From the NCBI RefSeq assembly GCF_000421525.1, contig NZ_ATXE01000003.1, positions 124,001 through 188,000 of the forward strand: a DNA stretch of 64,000 bases, in the 5' to 3' direction. The number at the start of each line of letters is the position of its first letter. Position 1 is the first letter of the stretch. The notes under the pieces were generated by a model. That model worked only from the letters and a program-made list of their open reading frames with translations, did not search any database and was not told the origin of the DNA. Made by a program: the position numbers and the translations under genes. This DNA is from Aestuariimicrobium kwangyangense DSM 21549 (GTDB taxonomy: Bacteria > Actinomycetota > Actinomycetes > Propionibacteriales > Propionibacteriaceae). Positions 1-9,136 of the stretch are shown in pieces.

Positions 1-1
1 C

Positions 2-778
2 AACGACGGACGATCCGAGGAACTGATCGGTCAGGTGCTCACGCCGACTCGTCGGGCGCAGGTGGTCGTGGCGACCAAGTTCGGCCACCAGCACGCCACC
101 GCGCCGGGGGCCGACGGATGGGGGGCCAAGGGTGCCGCTGACTACATCAACCGGGCCGTGGATGCCTCGCTGTCCCGGCTGGGAATCGATGCCATCGACC
201 TGTACCAGATCCACACCCCCGACCCCGAGACACCCATCGTCGAGACACTGACCGCGCTCGACGGTCTGGTCAAGGCAGGCAAGGTGCGAGCCATCGGCCA
301 CTCGCAGTTCACCGCCGAGCAGGTGCTCGAGGCCGACCGGGTCGCCAAGGAGCACGGGCTGACCGCTTTCGTCAGCGCGCAGAACCAGTACTCCCTGATG
401 GAGCGCGACCTGGAGGCAGCCGACCTGCCCGCCATGCGCCAGGTCGGTCTGGGTCTGCTGCCCTTCTTCCCGCTGGCCAGCGGTCTGCTCACCGGCAAGT
501 ACCGTCGGGACCACGTGCCCACCGGTGTCCGTCTCGAGCAGCGCCCCGAGCGACTCGAGGGGGTCGACTGGGACCAGCTCGAGGACTTCCGGCTGCTGTG
601 CGAGCGGGCCGATGTGCCCATGGTGCAGGCGGCCATCGGGTGGCTGATCGCCCAGCCGGGGGTGAGCTCGGTGATCGCGGGGGCCACTCGTCCCGAACAG
701 GTGCGGGCGAACGCCGCAGCGGGCCGTCGAGCCCTCGAACCCGAGTTCCTGGCACAGGTCGACGCGCTCTTCCGCTGA
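2..778 (+). CDS. Aldo/keto reductase, 5' end outside window
   Basis: NAD(P)H-dependent oxidoreductase of the aldo/keto reductase superfamily. The frame is open from base 2 and reads NDGRSEELIGQVL upstream of the first in-window GTG, which matches the usual GRSEE segment of the family, so the gene begins before the window. Visible landmarks are the beta-strand/loop segment with VVVATKFG, the substrate and cofactor motif IDLYQIHTPDPETP, the GHSQFT segment, and the C-terminal cofactor region with SSVIAGATRPEQV. The catalytic Asp-Tyr-Lys-His set cannot be fully checked because the N-terminus is missing. The substrate is unknown. The gene ends 172 bp before infA and appears unrelated to the ribosomal operon that follows. 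Confidence 0.85.
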   Translation, partial: NDGRSEELIGQVLTPTRRAQVVVATKFGHQHATAPGADGWGAKGAADYINRAVDASLSRLGIDAIDLYQIHTPDPETPIVETLTALDGLVKAGKVRAIGHSQFTAEQVLEADRVAKEHGLTAFVSAQNQYSLMERDLEAADLPAMRQVGLGLLPFFPLASGLLTGKYRRDHVPTGVRLEQRPERLEGVDWDQLEDFRLLCERADVPMVQAAIGWLIAQPGVSSVIAGATRPEQVRANAAAGRRALEPEFLAQVDALFR

Positions 779-827
779 CGGCGTCCGAGGGGCGGGGTTC
801 GGGGAGCGGGTTCGGGGGTCGTCCGAT

Positions 828-857
828 TTGGGTCGTACCCGGCCCCCGGCGTAGAGT
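828..857 (+). promoter_or_regulatory. Promoter for infA and the ribosomal operon
   Basis: TTGGGT (828-833), an 18-bp spacer and TAGAGT (852-857) form a good sigma-70-type promoter. The transcript would begin near 864 and carry a leader of about 85 nt to infA at 951. That leader holds a small hairpin with arms CACGGG (896-901) and CCCGTG (908-913). Confidence 0.6.
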
Positions 858-950
858 GGGGCGTCGGTCAACTGTGGCCGGAATGGTCATGCCCCCACGG
901 GGGTACTCCCGTGCCCTCATCCCGAGGACACACCAACCGATTAGGACGCA

Positions 951-1172
951 ATGGCGAAGAAAGAAGGAGCCCTCGAACTCGAGGGAACCGTGGTCGAAGC
1001 CCTGCCCAACGCGATGTTCCGCGTTGAGCTGGCGAACGGGCACAGGGTCCTCGCGACCATCAGTGGCAAGATGCGGCAGCACTACATCCGCATCCTTCCC
1101 TCTGACCGGGTCGTGGTGGAGCTCTCTCCTTATGATCTGACCCGCGGCCGTATCGTCTTCCGCCACAGGTGA
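951..1172 (+). CDS. infA: Translation initiation factor IF-1
   Basis: Initiation factor that binds the 30S A site and helps IF-2 and IF-3 select the start codon. The 73-residue product is the standard length and is a single S1/OB-fold domain. It shows the family signature [17 protein letters not shown], then [16 protein letters not shown], and ends [12 protein letters not shown]. The ATG start gives the canonical [13 protein letters not shown]-terminus. It opens the block rpmJ-rpsM-rpsK-rpsD-rpoA-rplQ, the usual actinobacterial order. Confidence 0.98.
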   Translation: MAKKEGALELEGTVVEALPNAMFRVELANGHRVLATISGKMRQHYIRILPSDRVVVELSPYDLTRGRIVFRHR

Positions 1173-1209
1173 TCAACCCAACCCATCAGTTCGATCAGAA
1201 AGTAGCTCG

Positions 1210-1323
1210 ATGAAGGTTCAGCCGAGCGTCAAGAAGATCTGTGACAAGTGCAAGGTCATCCGCCGGCACGGTCGCGTGATGGTGATCTGCGAGAACCCGC
1301 GTCACAAGCAGCGCCAGGGCTGA
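1210..1323 (+). CDS. rpmJ: 50S ribosomal protein L36
   Basis: A 37-residue zinc-ribbon ribosomal protein that is easily missed because it is so short. It reads [17 protein letters not shown] then [20 protein letters not shown], with the Cys-x2-Cys pair (CDKC), a third Cys in VICENP and a His in PRHKQ forming the usual C4/C3H zinc site. It lies 37 bp after infA, as in most actinobacteria. A 303-bp non-coding stretch follows before rpsM. Confidence 0.97.
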   Translation: MKVQPSVKKICDKCKVIRRHGRVMVICENPRHKQRQG

Positions 1324-1626
1324 GCCCCGGCCGGTGCGTGAGCGGGCCGCAGGCTCGCCCTCCACGGATCAACATCTGACACAACTCAACACCCAAACGT
1401 GCACGCACGGCCGGAGGAACACTCCGGTCCCACCCCCGGACGAAGGCCGGGGCCCCCATCGTCAGCACAGTCCGACGATGCACCCACCCGGGCGACCAAC
1501 CCGGGCACGGGCGACCAGGGGACGCGGCACGCAGACACCTTCGCGGCCAGACCAAACCGCACTCCACACACAACCCTGCGGGAAACAGGGGGAGTCGGGG
1601 CCGAGACCACCTAAGGAACTGCCACC
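1324..1626 (+). promoter_or_regulatory. Structured spacer/leader upstream of rpsM
   Basis: This 303-bp gap inside the ribosomal operon has no credible gene; the overlapping short frames have no ribosomal or other family match. It holds several potential RNA stems: CCGGAG (1411-1416) with CTCCGG (1422-1427), CATCGTC (1457-1463) with GACGATG (1474-1480), and nested arms ACTCC/GGAGT (1561-1565/1591-1595) around CCCTG/CAGGG (1574-1578/1586-1590). A near-direct repeat containing CGGGCGACCA occurs at about 1489 and 1508. In other bacteria the alpha operon is repressed by S4 binding to a leader before rpsM; that this stretch does so here is inference. Confidence 0.4.
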
Positions 1627-2001
1627 ATGGCACGTTTGATTGGCGTCGACCTCCCGCGCGAGAAGCGCCTCGAGGTCGCACTGACCTACATCTTCGGCGT
1701 GGGACGCACTCGCGCCCTGGAGACCCTGAAGGCCACCGGAATCAGCGGTGACCTGCGAGTCCACGAGCTCACAGACGAGCACCTGGTTGCTCTTCGTGAC
1801 CACATTGAGGCCAACTACGAGGTTGAGGGTGACCTTCGCCGCGAGGTGGCTGCCGACATTCGCCGCAAGATCGAGATCGGCAACTACCAGGGCCGTCGTC
1901 ACCGCGCCGGTCTGCCCGTCCGCGGTCAGCGCACCCGGACGAATGCCCGCACCCGCAAGGGCAAGAAGAAGACCGTCGCCGGGAAGAAGAAGGTTCGCTG
2001 A
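1627..2001 (+). CDS. rpsM: 30S ribosomal protein S13
   Basis: Head protein of the small subunit that contacts the P-site tRNA and forms bridges to the large subunit. The 124-residue product starts [21 protein letters not shown], includes the GVGRTRA helix-two-turn-helix region, and ends in the basic tail containing [18 protein letters not shown] that reaches the tRNA. The start ATG is preceded by AAGGAA (1614-1619). It is the first gene of the S13-S11-S4-RpoA-L17 set, after a long structured spacer. Confidence 0.98.
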   Translation: MARLIGVDLPREKRLEVALTYIFGVGRTRALETLKATGISGDLRVHELTDEHLVALRDHIEANYEVEGDLRREVAADIRRKIEIGNYQGRRHRAGLPVRGQRTRTNARTRKGKKKTVAGKKKVR

Positions 2002-2073
2002 CGCAGCTGCGTTGGCTGACCTTCACACGAAGACTCCCTCTCGTCCGAAGATTTCAGGAGAAGACCAAGACTC

Positions 2074-2487
2074 ATGGCTACTGCAAGCCGTAAGAGCGCC
2101 GCGTCTGCCAAGACCAAGGTGCGCCGCAAGGAAAAGAAGAACGTGGTGGCCGGGCAGGCCCACATCAAGTCCACGTTCAACAACACCATCATCGCCATCA
2201 CCGATCCGGCTGGCGCCGTGATCTCGTGGGCATCGGCCGGCACCGTCGGCTTCAAGGGTTCGCGCAAGTCGACCCCGTTCGCCGCCCAGATGGCCGCCGA
2301 GTCGGCTGCTCGTCGTGCCATGGAGCACGGCATGAAGCGCGTCGAGGTGTTCGTCAAGGGCCCGGGTTCGGGTCGTGAGACCGCCATCCGTTCACTGGCC
2401 GCCGCGGGCCTCGAGGTCGGAGCCATCTCCGACGTCACCCCGGTCGCCCACAACGGCTGCCGTCCGCCCAAGCCCCGTCGCAACTGA
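2074..2487 (+). CDS. rpsK: 30S ribosomal protein S11
   Basis: Platform protein of the 30S subunit. The 137-residue product has the conserved core [17 protein letters not shown], the segment [13 protein letters not shown], and the C-terminal [11 protein letters not shown] signature. The N-terminus is basic and low in complexity ([21 protein letters not shown]), as usual for actinobacteria. It lies 72 bp after rpsM and 28 bp before rpsD. Confidence 0.98.
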   Translation: MATASRKSAASAKTKVRRKEKKNVVAGQAHIKSTFNNTIIAITDPAGAVISWASAGTVGFKGSRKSTPFAAQMAAESAARRAMEHGMKRVEVFVKGPGSGRETAIRSLAAAGLEVGAISDVTPVAHNGCRPPKPRRN

Positions 2488-2515
2488 CCCGAGACTCACG
2501 AAAAGGATTTGAACC

Positions 2516-3121
2516 ATGGCCCGTTACACCGGCCCCATCACCAAGAAGTCTCGTCGTTACGGCACCGACCTGGTGGGCAATGACAAGGCTTTCGAGCGTC
2601 GCCCCTACGCCCCCGGCGTGCACGGCCGCGGCCGCACCAAGGACTCGGAGTACTCGCAGCAGCTGCGCGAGAAGCAGAAGGCGCGTTTCGCCTACGGCGT
2701 TCTCGAGAAGCAGTTCCGTCGTTACTACTCCGAGGCCGCCAACACCTCGGGCAAGACCGGTGAGCTGCTGCTGCAGATCCTCGAGTCGCGTCTCGACAAC
2801 GTCATCTACCGCGCTGGATTCGCCTCGACCCGTCGTCAGGCCCGCCAGCTGGTCGTGCACGGCCACTTCACCGTGAACGGCCACAAGGTGAACGTCCCCT
2901 CGTACCGCGTGACCCCGCACGACATCATCGACGTGCGCGAGAAGTCGCTCAACCTGACCCCCCTCGTGATCGCCCGTGAGACCCACGGCGAGCGCGAGGT
3001 GCCGGCCTGGCTGACCGTGCGCCCCAACCGGATGCGCATCCTCGTGCACCAGCTGCCCACTCGCGACCAGATCACGGTCGACGTGCAGGAGCAGATGATC
3101 GTCGAGCTCTACTCGAAGTGA
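2516..3121 (+). CDS. rpsD: 30S ribosomal protein S4
   Basis: Primary 16S rRNA-binding assembly protein. The 201-residue product begins MARYTGPITKKSRRYG, carries the S4 RNA-binding domain around residues 90-155 (SRLDNVIYRAGFASTRRQARQ, VNGHKVNVPSYRV) and ends VELYSK. In many bacteria S4 represses this operon post-transcriptionally, so its mRNA leader (see 1324-1626) is of interest. The 28-bp gap from rpsK includes the ribosome-binding sequence AAAAGGA. Confidence 0.98.
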   Translation: MARYTGPITKKSRRYGTDLVGNDKAFERRPYAPGVHGRGRTKDSEYSQQLREKQKARFAYGVLEKQFRRYYSEAANTSGKTGELLLQILESRLDNVIYRAGFASTRRQARQLVVHGHFTVNGHKVNVPSYRVTPHDIIDVREKSLNLTPLVIARETHGEREVPAWLTVRPNRMRILVHQLPTRDQITVDVQEQMIVELYSK

Positions 3122-3280
3122 CCTGACGGCGTGGCCCCGGGGTCACACCCGACGAGCCGCCGGATTCGCTCTGTCGTCTCGTCCGGTGTGCCCGGGGGTC
3201 ACGCCCCAGCCGACTCGTCGCCGGTTCACCCCGGCGCGACCAGGCACCCCCGCCCTGCACACGCAGTCGCGGATCAGAAA

Positions 3281-3300
3281 CCGCCCTCGGGCGGATCTTT
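3281..3300 (+). terminator. Possible attenuator hairpin before rpoA
   Basis: In the 221-bp gap between rpsD and rpoA, arms CCGCC (3281-3285) and GGCGG (3290-3294) enclose a CTCG tetraloop and are followed by ATCTTT. The stem is short, so it probably tunes rpoA and rplQ expression and would not end transcription fully. Confidence 0.35.
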
Positions 3301-3342
3301 GCTCGCATCGTCAAATGGTGGTCGATGCGGAAAGGAACACAC

Positions 3343-4368
3343 ATGCTCATCGCTCAGCGTCCGACCCTGTCGGAAGAGGTCGTGGACGAACACCGTTCAC
3401 GCTTCATCATCGAGCCGCTGGAGCCCGGCTTCGGCTACACGCTCGGCAACTCGCTGCGCCGCACCCTGCTGTCGTCCATCCCGGGCGCCGCCGTCACCAG
3501 CATCAAGGTCGAGGGCAACCAGCACGAGTTCTCCACCCTCGAGGGTGTCGTCGAGGACGTCACCGAGATCATCCTCAACCTCAAGGGCCTGGTGCTGTCG
3601 TCCGAGGAGGACGAGCCGGTCAGCATGTACCTCAACAAGTCCGGCGCTGGAGCAGTCACCGCTGCTGACATCCAGACCCCCGCCGGTGTCGAGGTGCACA
3701 ACCCCGACCTGCACATCGCGACCCTGAACGAGAACGGCAAGATCGAGATGGAGCTCGAGGTCGAGCGCGGCCGCGGCTACGTGTCGAGCGTGCTCAACAA
3801 GAACCCCGACGCCGAGATCGGTCGGATTCCCGTTGACTCGATCTACTCGCCGGTGCTGAAGGTCACCTACAAGGTCGAGGCCACCCGCGTCGAGCAGCGC
3901 ACCGACTTCGACAAGCTGATCGTCGACGTCGAGACCAAGCAGTCCATGGCTCCCCGCGACGCCGTCGCCTCGGCCGGGCGCACCCTGGTCGAGCTGTTCG
4001 GCCTGGCCCGCGAGCTCAACGTCGACGCCGAGGGCATCGAGATCGGCCCGTCGCCGGTCGACGAGCAGTTGGCCCAGGACCTCGCCCTCCCGGTGGAGGA
4101 CCTGAACCTGTCGCAGCGTTCGTACAACTGCCTCAAGCGTGACGGCATCCACACCGTCGGTGAGCTGCTGAGCCGTTCCGAGCAGGACCTGCTCGACATC
4201 CGCAACTTCGGCTCGAAGTCGATCGACGAGGTCAAGCAGAAGCTGGCCGAGCTCGGTCTGGCCCTGAAGGACTCCGCCCCGGGCTTCGACCCGATGGCTG
4301 CCGTCACGGCCTACGACGAGGACGGCTACACCGACGACACCGATTACGCCGAGACCGAGCAGTACTGA
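3343..4368 (+). CDS. rpoA: RNA polymerase alpha subunit
   Basis: Scaffold subunit for RNA polymerase assembly, with a C-terminal domain that contacts UP elements and activators. The chosen ATG ([12 protein letters not shown]) is preceded by GGAAAGGA at 3329-3336; an in-frame ATG 18 nt upstream (3325) would place the ribosome-binding site inside the gene. The 341-residue product has the N-terminal dimerisation domain ([20 protein letters not shown]), the flexible linker, the alpha-CTD from about residue 245 ([35 protein letters not shown]) and an acidic tail rich in Asp, Glu and Tyr. Confidence 0.97.
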   Translation: MLIAQRPTLSEEVVDEHRSRFIIEPLEPGFGYTLGNSLRRTLLSSIPGAAVTSIKVEGNQHEFSTLEGVVEDVTEIILNLKGLVLSSEEDEPVSMYLNKSGAGAVTAADIQTPAGVEVHNPDLHIATLNENGKIEMELEVERGRGYVSSVLNKNPDAEIGRIPVDSIYSPVLKVTYKVEATRVEQRTDFDKLIVDVETKQSMAPRDAVASAGRTLVELFGLARELNVDAEGIEIGPSPVDEQLAQDLALPVEDLNLSQRSYNCLKRDGIHTVGELLSRSEQDLLDIRNFGSKSIDEVKQKLAELGLALKDSAPGFDPMAAVTAYDEDGYTDDTDYAETEQY

Positions 4369-4430
4369 TCCGCACCCCCTCCTCGTGGTCCTTGAACGGC
4401 CTCGAGGCAACACCACTGGAGATTTGAACA

Positions 4431-5003
4431 ATGCCCAAGCCCACGAAGGGTCCCCGCATCGGTGGCACCCCGGCCCACGAGCGGATCATCCTGGCGAACC
4501 TCGCCAGCCAGCTGTTCGAGCACGGCCGCATCACCACCACCGAGACGAAGGCCAAGCGCGTTCGTCCGTTGGCCGAGCGCCTGATCAGCAAGGCCAAGCG
4601 CGGTGACCTGCACAACCGCCGCCAGGTGCTGACCGTCGTCACCGACAAGTCGGTCGTCGACATCCTGTTCCACGAGATCGCCCCGAAGATGGACGGTCGC
4701 GACGGTGGCTACACCCGCATCACCAAGATCGGGCCCCGCAAGGGTGACAACGCCCCCATGGCGATCCTCGAGATCGTGACCGAGGCCGTCGCCAAGAAGT
4801 CGGCGCCTGCCGCTTCGGCCGACGAGACCAAGGACCAGATCAAGGCGTCGGCCACCACCGACGCGCCTGCCGAGGAGGTCGTGGTCGACGAGACCGCCGC
4901 CGACGAGGTCGTCGTGGAGGACTCGGCCGACGAGACCGCTGCCGACGAGGTTGCTGCTGACGAGGCTCCCGCCGCCGACAGCGATGCCAAGGACCAAGCC
5001 TGA
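4431..5003 (+). CDS. rplQ: 50S ribosomal protein L17 with acidic tail
   Basis: Large-subunit protein near the exit tunnel. Residues 1-125 hold the full L17 fold ([39 protein letters not shown]). Residues from about 126 to 190 form an extension rich in Ala, Asp, Glu and Val (for example [21 protein letters not shown]). Such tails occur in some actinobacterial L17 proteins, but their role is unknown. The gene closes the operon: a strong terminator follows 59 bp later. In many relatives truA comes next; here truA is 38 kb away. Confidence 0.97.
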   Translation: MPKPTKGPRIGGTPAHERIILANLASQLFEHGRITTTETKAKRVRPLAERLISKAKRGDLHNRRQVLTVVTDKSVVDILFHEIAPKMDGRDGGYTRITKIGPRKGDNAPMAILEIVTEAVAKKSAPAASADETKDQIKASATTDAPAEEVVVDETAADEVVVEDSADETAADEVAADEAPAADSDAKDQA

Positions 5004-5061
5004 CGCTCGCGTCTGATGGGTCGGCACCCGCCGACCGATCGGCCGCCTGAGGCACACCGAA

Positions 5062-5095
5062 GCGCCCGTTCCCTGGGGGACGGGCGTTTCGCGTT
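5062..5095 (+). terminator. Rho-independent terminator of the ribosomal operon
   Basis: Arms from CGCCCGT (5063-5069) and ACGGGCG (5080-5086), extended by CCC/GGG with one bulged T, form a stem of about 10 bp followed by TTTCGCGTT. Confidence 0.75.
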
Positions 5096-5132
5096 CCCTG
5101 ACCGTGCCCGAGCCACCCGAGAGGGGTGCACC

Positions 5133-6386
5133 ATGAGCAGCTCACCGGAGGACCGGAGGTCCACCGCCCGCGACGGGAGGGGTGGCCATCGACCCGGTGA
5201 CCCGGGATTCACCCGACTGCGGATCGCACTCTTCCTGGCCGGGGTGGCCACCTTCGCCCTGCTGTACGCACCTCAGGCCGTGCTCCCCGAACTGACCACC
5301 GCGTTCGCCGTGACACCCGGTCAGGCGGCGCTGGTGATCTCCGCCGCGACCCTGGGGCTGGGAGTGGGGCTGCTCGTGGCGGGTCCGCTCTCCGACGTGG
5401 TCGGACGCACCCGCCCCATGCTGGTCTCGCTCGTCGTCTCGGGCGCGCTCGGCCTGGCCGTGGGTCTGGTGGGCGACTGGAACCTGCTGTTGGTGCTGCG
5501 CGCGGTGCAGGGCTTCACCCTGGCCGGGCTCCCTGCGGTCGCCACGGCGTACCTGCGGGAAGAGGTGCACCCCCACCACGTCTCGCGGGCGACCGGTCTC
5601 TACATCGGGGGCAACGCGCTGGGCGGCATGAGCGGTCGCCTGGTGACCGGTCTGGTGGCCGACCTGTGGGGGTGGCGATCCGGGCTGGTCGCGATCGGCG
5701 TGGTCGGCGTCGCGTGTGCCGTCGCCACGGTCGTGCTGCTGCCGCGATCAACCCGGTTCGTGGCCGCCGAGGCCAGTGCTCGGGCCGTGCTCGTCCGCGC
5801 CCGCAAGGCGGCCAGCGATCCCGTGCTGTGGGGACTCTACGTCGTGGTCGGCTGCCTGATGGGGGGTTTCGTCAGCGTCTACAACGTGCTCGGGTTCCGG
5901 TTGGTGCAGTCCCCGTTCAACCTGTCGGTCGGTGTCGCCTCGCTCGTCTTCACCAGTTACGTGATGGGCTCGGTGGCCAGTTCCACCGCCGGTCGGCTCG
6001 CAGATCGGATCGGACCGCCGACGGTGGTGTCGGTCGGCGTGCTGCTGGGATGCCTGGGTCTGGCGGTGACGATGCCCGACCGGCTGTGGGTGATCATCGT
6101 CGGGCTGGTGTTGTTCACAGCCGGGTTCTTCGCCGCTCACGGGGTGGCGAGCGCATGGGTCACCTCGCGCGCCGCGCGCATCGGTGCACCGATCGGGCAG
6201 GCGGCGAGTTTCTACCTGACCAGCTACTACGTCGGTTCGTCGGTCGCCGGCGCCTTCTCGGGCTCGGTGTGGAGTGCCGCGCGCTGGCCCGGGCTGGTGG
6301 CCATGGTGGGCGCGCTGTGGCTGGTCGCACTGGCGATCGCTGTCGTGCTGGGGGTGGTCTTCGTCCGCAGGCGAGCCGCCGGCTGA
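5133..6386 (+). CDS. MFS transporter, drug/sugar efflux type
   Basis: Twelve-helix proton-coupled transporter of the major facilitator superfamily, 417 residues. The start is ATG 5133 with GAGAGGGG upstream; longer readings run back through the terminator. A hydrophilic N-terminal 30 residues precede helix 1 (ALFLAGVATFALLYAPQAVLPEL). The loop 2-3 motif GPLSDVVGRTRPM is the MFS motif A (usually GxLaDrxGrr). The second half repeats the pattern with GRLADRIGPPTVV. It resembles the YnfM/AraJ branch of predicted exporters. The substrate is unknown. It is convergent with the next gene, one base apart. Confidence 0.85.
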   Translation: MSSSPEDRRSTARDGRGGHRPGDPGFTRLRIALFLAGVATFALLYAPQAVLPELTTAFAVTPGQAALVISAATLGLGVGLLVAGPLSDVVGRTRPMLVSLVVSGALGLAVGLVGDWNLLLVLRAVQGFTLAGLPAVATAYLREEVHPHHVSRATGLYIGGNALGGMSGRLVTGLVADLWGWRSGLVAIGVVGVACAVATVVLLPRSTRFVAAEASARAVLVRARKAASDPVLWGLYVVVGCLMGGFVSVYNVLGFRLVQSPFNLSVGVASLVFTSYVMGSVASSTAGRLADRIGPPTVVSVGVLLGCLGLAVTMPDRLWVIIVGLVLFTAGFFAAHGVASAWVTSRAARIGAPIGQAASFYLTSYYVGSSVAGAFSGSVWSAARWPGLVAMVGALWLVALAIAVVLGVVFVRRRAAG

Positions 6387-6387
6387 C

Positions 6388-9027
6388 TCAGCCGACGTCG
6401 GCCAAGGCGTGCACCGGGGTCGCCCGAGCGGCGATGGCTCCGGGCACCACGGAGGCGAGGGCGGCCGTCACGACGGTGCCGACTGCCCCGACGGCGAGCA
6501 GGGTGGGCGAGGTGCCCCACGAACCGGGTGGCATGCCCAACCGCTGCACCACGGCTTGCGCGCCGAGCCAGCCGAGCCCGGTGCCGACCACGACCGACGA
6601 GACGACGGCCACCGCCGCCAGCAGCAATGACTCGACCAGCACCATCCGTCTGAGGTCGTCCCGGCTCGCACCCAGCGCGCGTAGCAGTGCCGACTCCCGC
6701 GTGCGCTCGAGCACCGACAGGCCGAGGGTGTTCGCCACCGAGACCAGGCCCACGACCGCGACGATGGCCAGCAGGGTGCTCACCAGGGTCACGACCGAGC
6801 TGATCCGTGCGTTCACGAGGGCCTTCTGTTGCACGTTCCCGGAGGCGGCCAGCGCCGGGTTGTCGGGCAGCAGCCGGGCCATCAGCGACTCGACCACGGT
6901 GGTGCTGGTGGTGGCCTGTGGCTCGAGCGAGACGAGCATCAGCCCGTCCTTGGAGGCCATCCCGAGCTTCGCGAAGGTCGTCGGACCCACCACGGCGACC
7001 TGCGGGCCGAGATTGAGTTCGGCGACCCGCAGCCGCAGCTTGTTGCCCAGCACCGGGATGAGGTCGACCCGTGCACCCGGCTGCACGTGAAGGCTGCGCA
7101 GCTGGTCCGTGGGCAGACCGATCCAGCCCTCGGGGATGGCACCGTCACCCCGTGCGAGACGGTGGGCCTCCGCAGTGATCTGGGCAATCGGCAGCGTGCT
7201 GAACACGCCGGGGCCGGCGAGGATGGTCACGGGTTGTGTGGTGCGGAACATGGCGGCGTCCCTCACCCCCGCCGTGGCCCGTACGGTGGCGAGCGCGCCC
7301 GCGTCGAAGCCGACGTAGTAACCGTCGGAGTCCTTCGACCCCGTGTTCACCTGCCCGTTGACGGGGTCGGTCGACTCGGGGTCCAGCTTGGCCGAGGCGA
7401 GGCTCAGGTCGACCGGGTACAACTGGTCAAGCCGGGCGTGGGCGCCCGATCGTCCGACGTTGGCTCCCGCCAACAACCCGGCGAAGACCAGCAGCGGCAC
7501 GACCATGGCGACCACCGCCGAGCCGGTGCGGGCGGGGTTGCGCGCGAGGTTTCCCGATGCCACCACGGTGACCGGACGGCGCGCGACCCGCCCCATCCAC
7601 GTGGCGGCTGCCCGGGCGGTGGGACGCATCAGCAGCAGCAGGCTGACGGCCAGCACGGCCCCCGCGACCAGCGTCGGCCACCAGCGAGCACCGCTGGCGA
7701 CGCCGACGGTCAGGGCGACAAGTGCCGCGACGGTGACGGCCAGGTCGCTGAAGCGTCGTCTGCCCTCGCCCGGCGGGAGTGCGACCGTGCTGAGTGCCTC
7801 CAGCGGCGGCACTCGCGAGGCCTGCCAGGCAGGCGCTGCGCTGGCTGCCACGGTCACCAGGCCGGTGGCGAGCACGGCGAGCACGACCCGGGGCCACCCG
7901 ATCACCAGACCGAAGGCCAGCGTGCCCGGATGGGTGGCGGCGGCCAACCACGCCCCGCCGATGCCCACAGGGATGGCGAGGACGGCGCTGACCAGCCACA
8001 ACAGGGTGGACTCGGCCAACATCCACCGCGCGGCCTGCCCCCGATGGGCACCCACGGCGCGCAACAGGGCCAGATTGCGGCGCCGGGCGGTCAGCAGCAT
8101 CCGCTGGGTCGCGGTGATGGTCAGCGCACCCACGAACAGAGCCAGTGCCGCGCTACCGACCAGTACCCACGGGAGCCAGACCGTTCCACCCCGGCTGGCA
8201 GCCGCAGCCCTGTCGACCACCTCGGATGCGAGCCAGGGCTTCGCGATCGAGCCCAGGATCACCTGGTCGGTGAGAGCGTGCTGTACCCGCTGAACGGTCT
8301 GTGACGGGTTCGCGGAGGCCACCAACAGGTCGACCCCGACGGCCGAGCCGGACGACCCGGGTGTCTGCTCGGCGGCCTCGTCCGGTCGCGCGATCGTCCC
8401 TGGCGGAGGGGGCAGCAGCACCACGTCGGGGCGCTGGAAGAAGGCCAGCGTGACATAGGCCGGGGCGCGGGTGTAGCCCCCGTCATCGGTCAGCCCCACC
8501 ACCGTCAGTTCGCCCCCCGCCAGGCGGCTGAGCCGCACGCGGTCGCCGATGCCGACCCGGAGGTCGCGGGCCACCTCACGAGTGAGCATGATCTCGTTGC
8601 CTGTGGCGGGGGAGCGGCCCTGCACGGGCCTGTACCACTGCAGTGCTGGAGTGCCCACTGTCGAGGTGAGCATCACATCGGCCCCGAAGCCCTCGTGGGT
8701 GAGCAGTGAGCGGAGTTGGCTGAACCGTTCGACGGCGGTGACCGACGGATCAGCCGCCAGCGCCTTCTCGGCGATGGCCAGTCCCGCGTCCCGGTCGGTG
8801 AGCGAGCGCCAACTGTTCCAGACATGGGTCTCGACCACGACGTCGGCACGGCTCGCCCAGACGGCGCTGCGCTGTTTGACGGCGCTGGTCTCGGTGGCGA
8901 GGTACACCTGCGTGGCGACCAGGAACGCGATGGCGATGGTCGAGGCGAGCAGGGTCGCCACGAAGCGCATCGGTTGCAGCCGGAGTTCCTCGCGGGCCAG
9001 CCGCCACGAGAGGGGTGCTCCGAACAT
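6388..9027 (-). CDS. FtsX-type ABC transporter permease, orphan
   Basis: An 879-residue membrane protein with two FtsX-like permease units, as in lipoprotein-release or MacB-type exporters. It shows an N-terminal helix (MRFVATLLASTIAIAFLVATQVY), a large extracytoplasmic region to about residue 270, a first helix cluster (WVLVGSAALALFVGALTITATQRML with ALLRAVGAHRG), central helices at 400-470, a second extracytoplasmic region and a C-terminal cluster (VVGLVSVANTLGLSVLERTRESALLRALGASRDDL). The paired ALLRALGA motifs are the cytoplasmic coupling segments expected to dock on an ATPase. No ATPase gene of the MacB/LolD type is adjacent, which is unusual. It is divergent from the glycosyltransferase gene. 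Confidence 0.85.
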   Translation of the reverse strand: MFGAPLSWRLAREELRLQPMRFVATLLASTIAIAFLVATQVYLATETSAVKQRSAVWASRADVVVETHVWNSWRSLTDRDAGLAIAEKALAADPSVTAVERFSQLRSLLTHEGFGADVMLTSTVGTPALQWYRPVQGRSPATGNEIMLTREVARDLRVGIGDRVRLSRLAGGELTVVGLTDDGGYTRAPAYVTLAFFQRPDVVLLPPPPGTIARPDEAAEQTPGSSGSAVGVDLLVASANPSQTVQRVQHALTDQVILGSIAKPWLASEVVDRAAAASRGGTVWLPWVLVGSAALALFVGALTITATQRMLLTARRRNLALLRAVGAHRGQAARWMLAESTLLWLVSAVLAIPVGIGGAWLAAATHPGTLAFGLVIGWPRVVLAVLATGLVTVAASAAPAWQASRVPPLEALSTVALPPGEGRRRFSDLAVTVAALVALTVGVASGARWWPTLVAGAVLAVSLLLLMRPTARAAATWMGRVARRPVTVVASGNLARNPARTGSAVVAMVVPLLVFAGLLAGANVGRSGAHARLDQLYPVDLSLASAKLDPESTDPVNGQVNTGSKDSDGYYVGFDAGALATVRATAGVRDAAMFRTTQPVTILAGPGVFSTLPIAQITAEAHRLARGDGAIPEGWIGLPTDQLRSLHVQPGARVDLIPVLGNKLRLRVAELNLGPQVAVVGPTTFAKLGMASKDGLMLVSLEPQATTSTTVVESLMARLLPDNPALAASGNVQQKALVNARISSVVTLVSTLLAIVAVVGLVSVANTLGLSVLERTRESALLRALGASRDDLRRMVLVESLLLAAVAVVSSVVVGTGLGWLGAQAVVQRLGMPPGSWGTSPTLLAVGAVGTVVTAALASVVPGAIAARATPVHALADVG

Positions 9028-9057
9028 GGGCCAAGTCTGGCACGGGCAGGGTGCCCC

Positions 9058-9107
9058 AGCCCCGGCCCACAGCCCCGGCGCCCCAGCCCCGGCTCCAGAG
9101 CCCCGGC
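9058..9107. repeat. Four AGCCCCGGC direct repeats
   Basis: The nonamer AGCCCCGGC occurs at 9058, 9071, 9085 and 9099, spaced 13-14 bp, in the short divergent gap between the FtsX permease and the glycosyltransferase. The last copy runs into CGGCGCCGG. The array ends 18 bp before the TAAGCT -10 box. Confidence 0.7.
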
Positions 9108-9124
9108 GCCGGGGAGCGGATGGC

Positions 9125-9136
9125 TAAGCTGCTGGG
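9125..9136 (+). promoter_or_regulatory. Leaderless promoter of the glycosyltransferase
   Basis: TAAGCT at 9125-9130 ends 6 nt before the GTG at 9137. That spacing puts the transcription start at or next to the start codon, and no ribosome-binding sequence is present. Confidence 0.55.

Noticed and set aside
1334-1639. Short frames in the rpmJ-rpsM gap
   Set aside because: No ribosome-binding site or family match, and they overlap the stem-loops and rpsM start. Treated as leader.
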